DNA of 64,000 nt from Linanthus parryae (taxonomy: Eukaryota; Streptophyta; Magnoliopsida; Ericales; Polemoniaceae), in NCBI GenBank assembly GCA_023055425.1, contig JALGPY010000005.1:8705501-8769500 (forward strand). The letters are read 5' to 3'. This document shows positions 58,801 to 64,000 of the stretch, one piece after another (the stretch's first letter is position 1; each line of letters opens with the position of its first letter). Both the position numbers and the translations under genes were made by a program. The notes under the pieces are model-generated. The model saw only the letters and a program-made list of their open reading frames with translations. It was not told the origin of the DNA and ran no database searches.

Positions 58801-58928
58801 TCATCTCTCCATTGAGTTTTTCTCTTTTGAAGGTTAAATATTTTTTCAAATGCTAGGGTTGTATAGAAAATGGTTTTTCTTATTAGCTGTTACATTGCAT
58901 TGACTTTTGTCCTTTTTTCTTGTTTCAG
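55890..58928. other. Gene-free AT-rich region and RIC promoter/leader
   Basis: No coding signal. At 57909-58003 the word acgatacatttagctgtgt is present twice, preceded by runs of acgatacat. From about 58600 the sequence becomes pyrimidine-rich and is probably the leader of the CRIB gene, with a leader intron from about 58829 to 58928. Confidence 0.5.
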
Positions 58929-58985
58929 ATTTGAAGGTCAAAGAGTTTGGGTTGTCTCCAAGTTCTGAAGGTTCTTGGAAGATCA

Positions 58986-60017
58986 ATGGGGTCGACGAAG
59001 ATGAAGGGCCTCTTGAAAGGCCTAAGACAAATTTCTCAGATATTTGGTTCGTATTCCTTCTCTGATTAGCCTGTTATGTGTTGTATGTTTCTTGATTTAA
59101 AACGCGTGCACGGGTTAGCATAATTTAGCATCGCTCAAGACATGATTAGTGTAGCGACCGATCCTAAATTACATATTCATAAGCCATCTTTGATTTTAGC
59201 AGATGATGAAAAAGAAGCAGAAATGAAAATTGGCTTTCCAACCGATGTCAAACACGTCGCTCACATAGGATGGGATGGACCATCTGTGGATTCACCAAGC
59301 TGGGTAATTTATATCTTTTCTACAATTTGTAGTACGATGAAGTTCTCTTCATAATATTCACGGGTGTTTTCTACAATATTTTTCGCGATATTCGCAGATG
59401 AAGGAGTTCAAAGGACCCAACCCATTTCAGTCGCAACCACTAAGTGCGAGTGGGGCTCCGACGAAGGAAGATTCAGAAATCAAATGGGTTTCCGAAGGTT
59501 TATTTCACCGTTTCTTGAATTTTTTTGAACTTTTTCACTAAAGAAATTAATATAAGTAGCCATGACAAAAAATTCGCATATGTATTTTCTTCTTCTTGTA
59601 GATTCATGCCGGAAGAGTCTAAGGATACGGAATGCTGCAGCTAACAACACGTCTGAAATGCCAAGGCCAGCAAGACGAAATTCTGACGGTTCATCAGCGT
59701 CAGAAAGCCAAAATCGAGAATCATCCAACAAAACAAGGCATTCGAGAAAGAACATGGTCGATGGCTCTAAACAATCCAAACAACCTAAAGATTCGAGTCT
59801 TGGGTCAGAAGAGTCATCGTTACAGAATCCGTCAGATGTCCCAAAGAAAACAAGGAGAAAGAAGTCAAAGGATGGGGTCAAGGACTCAGAGAAAAGCGGA
59901 TCAAAAAGATCCTCGAGGTCAAAGGCCAAAGGTCCTATCGAGTACACATCCCAGTGCTCGGATCCAGGACCAGGTGGCGAGTTCGTACCCGAACCCGCCA
60001 AAGTGGGCCTTTGTTAG
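58986..60017 (+). CDS. ROP-interactive CRIB-motif protein (RIC)
   Basis: Four coding exons give 225 aa: 58986-59046, 59203-59303, 59398-59497, 59602-60017. The N-terminus [20 protein letters not shown] and the CRIB motif [18 protein letters not shown] (30-47), which carries the family's I-x-x-P, H-x-x-H and G-x-D positions, match plant RIC proteins, closest in my recall to RIC9/RIC10. The WMKEFKGP after the CRIB is also typical. The rest is a hydrophilic Ser/Lys/Arg-rich tail with a [10 protein letters not shown] basic patch. RICs bind GTP-loaded ROP GTPases at the plasma membrane and pass the signal to actin, microtubules or calcium. The intron phases close cleanly and no lesion is seen. Confidence 0.93.
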
Positions 60018-60859
60018 AGTGCGAAAAAAGGAGGTCTACAAGGGATGTGCTGAGAAAAAAATTGGTGGCTTTGTGTAACCAATTGTGTAGTAGCTATAGA
60101 GTTTTTTTCCAAGATTTTTCCCCTTCCATTCCTTGGAATCTTTGTACAAACCCATTCCCATCCTCTATACTTTTACACATGAGTCCATGCCTTGGTTTAT
60201 TTCAGATAAAGCATTCATTTTCTCATGTCATTTAAGTTGATAAATGTCTCTCACTAATTACAAACATGTACTAGTATACTACTAGTGTAATTTTGAATTT
60301 GGACACTAAAGTTTCATCCTTATTTTGCTTGCTTTGAATTCACTCAGAGTGTGTCTGGTACCCGTTTAAAAACATAACATTCATGTTTCTATGACCGACT
60401 AATCTTTAAAAAACAGCTAAATTGCAGACAGAAAAACATCAAAGCAGTCTATTTATCATTACACTAAAAAGCTTAAAAATGGCAAATCTACAATAGAACA
60501 TGACAGTGAAGATAGCAAGATGGGAAACAATCAAACGACATGAAATTCAAATGTTGGTTGTGACTTGTGGACATGAATAATGAAAGAACCAAATGAAGTT
60601 GCAAAACTCAACAAATGAGGCATCAAACTGAATTGGGGCACACAAACACAAAAGAGGCAAAGAAATATATGCACTTTTGTCATTGATGTAATCTTCTACT
60701 TACATAACTACCCATTTCAAGCTTTCAGCTACCCCAATTCCAACTACTGCAACCCCCCAAAACCAACACAAAAACAAAACATTGCCTACCCAACAGTCAG
60801 CATATGTAGTCTCACACTCTCACTCTCTCACAAGTCAATATCAGTGTTCAACTATGTCT
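60018..60859. other. Convergent 3' regions of RIC and LRR genes
   Basis: AT-rich, no gene seen. The RIC 3' UTR probably reaches about 60240 and the LRR gene 3' UTR lies on the minus strand up to 60859. Confidence 0.5.
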
Positions 60860-62260
60860 CTATGTGATGAGAAGCAAAATTCCAAAAAACATCAAGAAAT
60901 TAGAACAGTAAATGACAGAAGTACCCCCAAATGGTAGAACAGGACCAGGAGCAACACCATCATATTCAGCTTCATCTTTTTCCTCTTTGCAAATCTGCAA
61001 CTCCCCAAAACTTCCACTGATTTTAGCAGACCTCAAACCCTCATCAACACAAAGTTCAGGGTTACCCTTCACCTTCAATTTGTGACCCAATTTAGCTGCA
61101 AATTGGGGTGAAAATGGTAACTTACCCTTCAACCTATTGTTCTCCAAATTCATCTCATTCACATGCAATGTTCCAAACTCTGAAGGCACCGACCCTTCAA
61201 GCCCATTATTATCAAGCCTAATGTAACATAAATTTCTCAGAAACACACCCATTGAAGATGGGATTTGACCAACCAGACCAGTCTCTGATAACCCAATTCC
61301 CAAAATACCCCCCAGATTCTCCCATATTTCCGGAATCTGCCCTCCAAGATTGTTCCCACTCAAATAGACCTCTCTCAACTTCACCATCTCTGATAAGAAC
61401 AATGGAATCCCAGAATTGGAAAACTGATTATAACCCAGATCAAGAAACTCCAAGCTCTTCAAGTTCTTCAAATTTTCTGGGATTTTTCCGGTGAAGGAAT
61501 TTGAACTCAGATCAAGCTTGATTAGCTCCGGCAATGCTCCGATCGTCTCTGGAACTTCTCCTTCAAACCCATTTCCGCTGAGATCTAAAACCTTCAAACC
61601 CTTCAATTTCGTAAAATTCAATCTCACTTCGCCGGAAAATTTATTTCCGGCGAGTGTAAGCTGCCGGAGATTCCTCAATTCGCCAAACCCAGATGGGATT
61701 TCGCCGGAGACATTACTTCCGGTGATGACCACCTTCTTCAAATTCGTTAATCTCCCGAATTTCTCACCGAGAGACCCAACCAGAGATGGGTTCTCAATAA
61801 ACAAGATTTCTTCAATTTCGCCGGCGCCGGCGAGATCCGGAACAGAGACTTCATCTCCGGTGAAGCATTTATAGAAGAAGAGCCTCCGGAGGCTTTTTAA
61901 AGAGGCTATGAGAGGGCTAATTGTGGAATTCTCCGTACAGGGTGGGTTCGGAGAGTAGTCGGAGACGTAGCCGAAGCTGAGCTCCGTGACGTGGAAGGCT
62001 TCGCCGACGCCGTCGTTGTCGTCGTCGAAGAGGTCGCAAACGACGCCGTGTGGGGCCGAGAAACAGAGGTCGTCGGGGAAGAGACTCCGCCATGAGATTT
62101 CCGGGTTAATCGCTTCCAGGACCCGGAAGAGGGCTTCTTGCTCGCCCGGGTCCAGACCCGGATCCGAAAATACGGTACCACAAAGCAGAGAGATGAAGAA
62201 GAACAGAGTGAAGGTGAAAACAGAGGAGGGTGAGGAACTAGAGGAAGAGAACATGGCCAT
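60860..62260 (-). CDS. Secreted leucine-rich repeat protein, PII-2-like
   Basis: Intronless, 466 aa from the ATG at 62260. An in-frame ATG 13 codons earlier (62299) is possible, but MAMFSSSSS gives the more usual signal peptide (FTFTLFFFISLLCG, residues 15-28). The mature part has a plant LRR N-terminal segment (LDPGEQEALFRVLEAINPEI, then WRSLFPDDLCFSAPHGVVCD) and about ten LRRs of the LxxLxLxxNxFxGxIP type between roughly 125 and 400. A Cys pair follows (NPELCVDEG, LQICKEE) and then a hydrophobic C-terminus (SVIYCSNFLMFFGILLLIT), which fits a GPI signal or a short membrane anchor. There is no kinase domain. The closest family I recall is PII-2 (Piriformospora indica-insensitive 2) and relatives, which act at the cell surface in interactions with root fungi. 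Function here is inferred from that family. Confidence 0.9.
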   Translation of the reverse strand: MAMFSSSSSSPSSVFTFTLFFFISLLCGTVFSDPGLDPGEQEALFRVLEAINPEISWRSLFPDDLCFSAPHGVVCDLFDDDNDGVGEAFHVTELSFGYVSDYSPNPPCTENSTISPLIASLKSLRRLFFYKCFTGDEVSVPDLAGAGEIEEILFIENPSLVGSLGEKFGRLTNLKKVVITGSNVSGEIPSGFGELRNLRQLTLAGNKFSGEVRLNFTKLKGLKVLDLSGNGFEGEVPETIGALPELIKLDLSSNSFTGKIPENLKNLKSLEFLDLGYNQFSNSGIPLFLSEMVKLREVYLSGNNLGGQIPEIWENLGGILGIGLSETGLVGQIPSSMGVFLRNLCYIRLDNNGLEGSVPSEFGTLHVNEMNLENNRLKGKLPFSPQFAAKLGHKLKVKGNPELCVDEGLRSAKISGSFGELQICKEEKDEAEYDGVAPGPVLPFGGTSVIYCSNFLMFFGILLLIT

Positions 62261-63609
62261 TGTAGAGTTTTTTTTTTCAGATGGGTGGAAGAAGAGCAAT
62301 GAAGTGGAGGGTTTTGTAGAGAGAAATGCAAATGGGTATGTGTTGTTGGTAGAGACTATTGGTGAATTGGAATTGAAGAAGAGAGAGTGAAATAGAGGGT
62401 AATTTTAGAGAGAGGTGGGAGAGAGCATTGATGGTGTGTTGTTGTTATAGAGAGTGGGAAATGGGAATGTTGTGGTGAATGTATAAGGAGAGACATAAGG
62501 GCATGTTTGTCTCCAAAGATGAAAGAGAGAAACAACAAACATCTACAACAATGGTGTTTTTTTTTTCTTTTTTGTTGTGGCAGAGGAGTTGCTTTACTGT
62601 TTTGGATTGCAGGTTGGAAATGACCAGAATGGGTCTCTTGTTGTACTACCCTTTGCCTTCATGTCAAAATCATGAGATTCTTAGGTGGAAGGTTTTGGAT
62701 TTTGATACAAAAATAATGATGGCTAATTATGATTAACTTTTTGCCTTCCTTTTCTTTTTCTCTGAGTAGCTCATGATGATCATTACGAATTCCCTTTCAT
62801 GGTACGGTTGAATTGATTGATTATTGGTGTGATGGTAACAGTTTGGGTGAAGACAAAAATAATTTGTTCTGGTAGTAACGAAGTGGCTGTTTGGATGAGT
62901 TAGAGACTGTTTTGTATCGGTTTAAAAACAAGAAAATCAATGGAAAAAAAAAAAAACATGCTGAAAAAGTATGTTTAAAAACATAATCGAAAATCAAAAA
63001 TGTGTTTGAAATGTGTTGAAAAACAGTGTTCTAATATCAAGAACACATTTCGCAGCATTACTAAATTATCAATGTTAATTTGTTAAAGTATCATTTTACG
63101 TACAACACTGACATATATTTGCTATTTCATACATCCAATAAGCGTTGAATTGTTTTTACCACCAAGAGTATGTCCCCTAAAAAACATCAAGAGTATGAAA
63201 AACGCCAAAAAAAATACCAACGTTAATGTTTTTAGAAACAACTACTTTTAGCATGTTTTTTTGCACGTTTAAAAACAAAAACATTCTAAACATATATGTT
63301 TATAAAAAAAAGAAGACACCTAATTATATTTTTTAGGAAGACACCTAATTATTTTTAGAACTTTTAATAATAGCAAAGTAAAAAAAAATTACCTTTCTAT
63401 AAAAGGAATTAAGAAGTCACCTAAATTTGGTAAAAAAAGAGGGGCCTAAGGTACGCGAGCAATATAGAAGTCCGAAGATGTATCAACACCCAACCAAATC
63501 CAAAATTGACCATAGCTACTTAGAAACGCCACCTCATTTGCTTTTAGAGAAAATAATAAAATTTATGTATATTTTGCTCTGTTATCAAACAAAATTATTT
63601 TTATTTTTA
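62261..63609. promoter_or_regulatory. LRR gene leader/promoter and AT-rich flank
   Basis: The first 250 bases are purine-rich on the plus strand, so CT-rich on the minus strand, like a leader. Beyond 62750 the sequence is AT-rich with many A runs and no gene. Confidence 0.45.
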
Positions 63610-63981
63610 GGGCATCTCCAACCCTATGGAAGGAGGGGGAGGCGGTGCTATGGGATTTTTTTTCCTTGGGCGTGGCATGGTTAGGGGGGATTTTCCCCTG
63701 GACATCTCATCCCCCTTCCCCTACATGGAGTGATAAATTAATTAAATATTTGACAATATTAATTACACTCTGTATTTTTTTATGATTATGTCATATATAT
63801 TTTTGTATAATGAATAAATTTTATTTAATTTTTATTATTGATAAAATTTACTCACGACTGTTGAAAAGTATATTTACGAAAAATCATTGTTATCTTATTT
63901 TGTTCAAAATTTAATAAATTATTAAATATATATTAAAATTTATGTTTATTGGGAGGGGGGATAGGAGTGTTGGAGATGAGT
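63610..63981. mobile_element. MITE-like element at the window end
   Basis: The left end gggcatctccaacccta and the reverse-complemented right end ctcatctccaacactccta are imperfect inverted repeats with G-rich subterminal parts and an AT-rich core. The target duplication is uncertain. Confidence 0.5.
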
Positions 63982-64000
63982 GGCTGTTTGGGGGAGGGGA

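Noticed and set aside
59480..60001. 173-codon minus-strand frame
   Set aside because: Shadow of the Ser/Lys-rich last exon of the RIC gene.
61906..62390. Overlapping frames on both strands at the LRR gene 5' end
   Set aside because: Shadows of the LRR coding frame, which has a signal peptide and LRRs in one uninterrupted reading.

Overview
This is nuclear DNA from a eudicot plant. Genes have many short exons with GT-AG introns, introns and spacers are AT-rich, and the encoded proteins match plant families: plant-type CK1-like kinase, ROP-interacting CRIB protein, type I MADS protein and a PII-2-like LRR protein. Mobile elements fill many introns and spacers. There is no prokaryotic, organellar or CRISPR content.

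Layout. 1-15.5 kb: two tandem casein kinase 1-like genes on the plus strand. The first (CDS 89-4673) has a complete kinase domain, but a one-base deletion shifts the frame just after it and the tail is lost. The second (CDS 6878-15053) is full length, 454 aa. 16.5-20.5 kb: an ESCRT-III VPS2.2/VPS2.3-type gene on the minus strand with two small transposons in its introns. 21.9-22.4 kb: a decayed RNase H-like retroelement fragment. 24.4-26.2 kb: ribosomal protein eL14 on the minus strand, whose ATG stands alone in its exon. 27.5-48.3 kb: two tandem RabGAP (TBC domain) genes. The first lacks its last four exons; the second is complete, 433 aa. Between them lie a PIF/Harbinger-type transposon (intact Myb/SANT ORF1, broken transposase) and other repeat-derived sequence. 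48.7-49.2 kb: an intronless type I (M-alpha-like) MADS gene on the minus strand. 51.5-55.9 kb: a Harbinger-type element with a very young non-autonomous LTR retrotransposon inside it. 59-60 kb: a RIC-type CRIB gene on the plus strand. 60.9-62.3 kb: an intronless PII-2-like LRR gene on the minus strand.

The genes do not form one pathway. Several act in membrane traffic or signalling (VPS2, TBC/RabGAP, RIC, CK1, LRR), but that is probably coincidence. The main story is two local gene duplications, each leaving one complete and one 3'-shortened copy, and a dense set of transposons whose ends and target duplications can be read directly. Because the duplicated genes are paralogous, two insertions (a long-TIR Mutator-like element in TBC copy A and a SINE in TBC copy B) can be checked against an empty site in the other copy.

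All exon boundaries were read by eye from splice consensus, frame continuity and recalled family sequence. No alignments were run. I did not find a clearly new biological system; the most unusual items are listed as findings.
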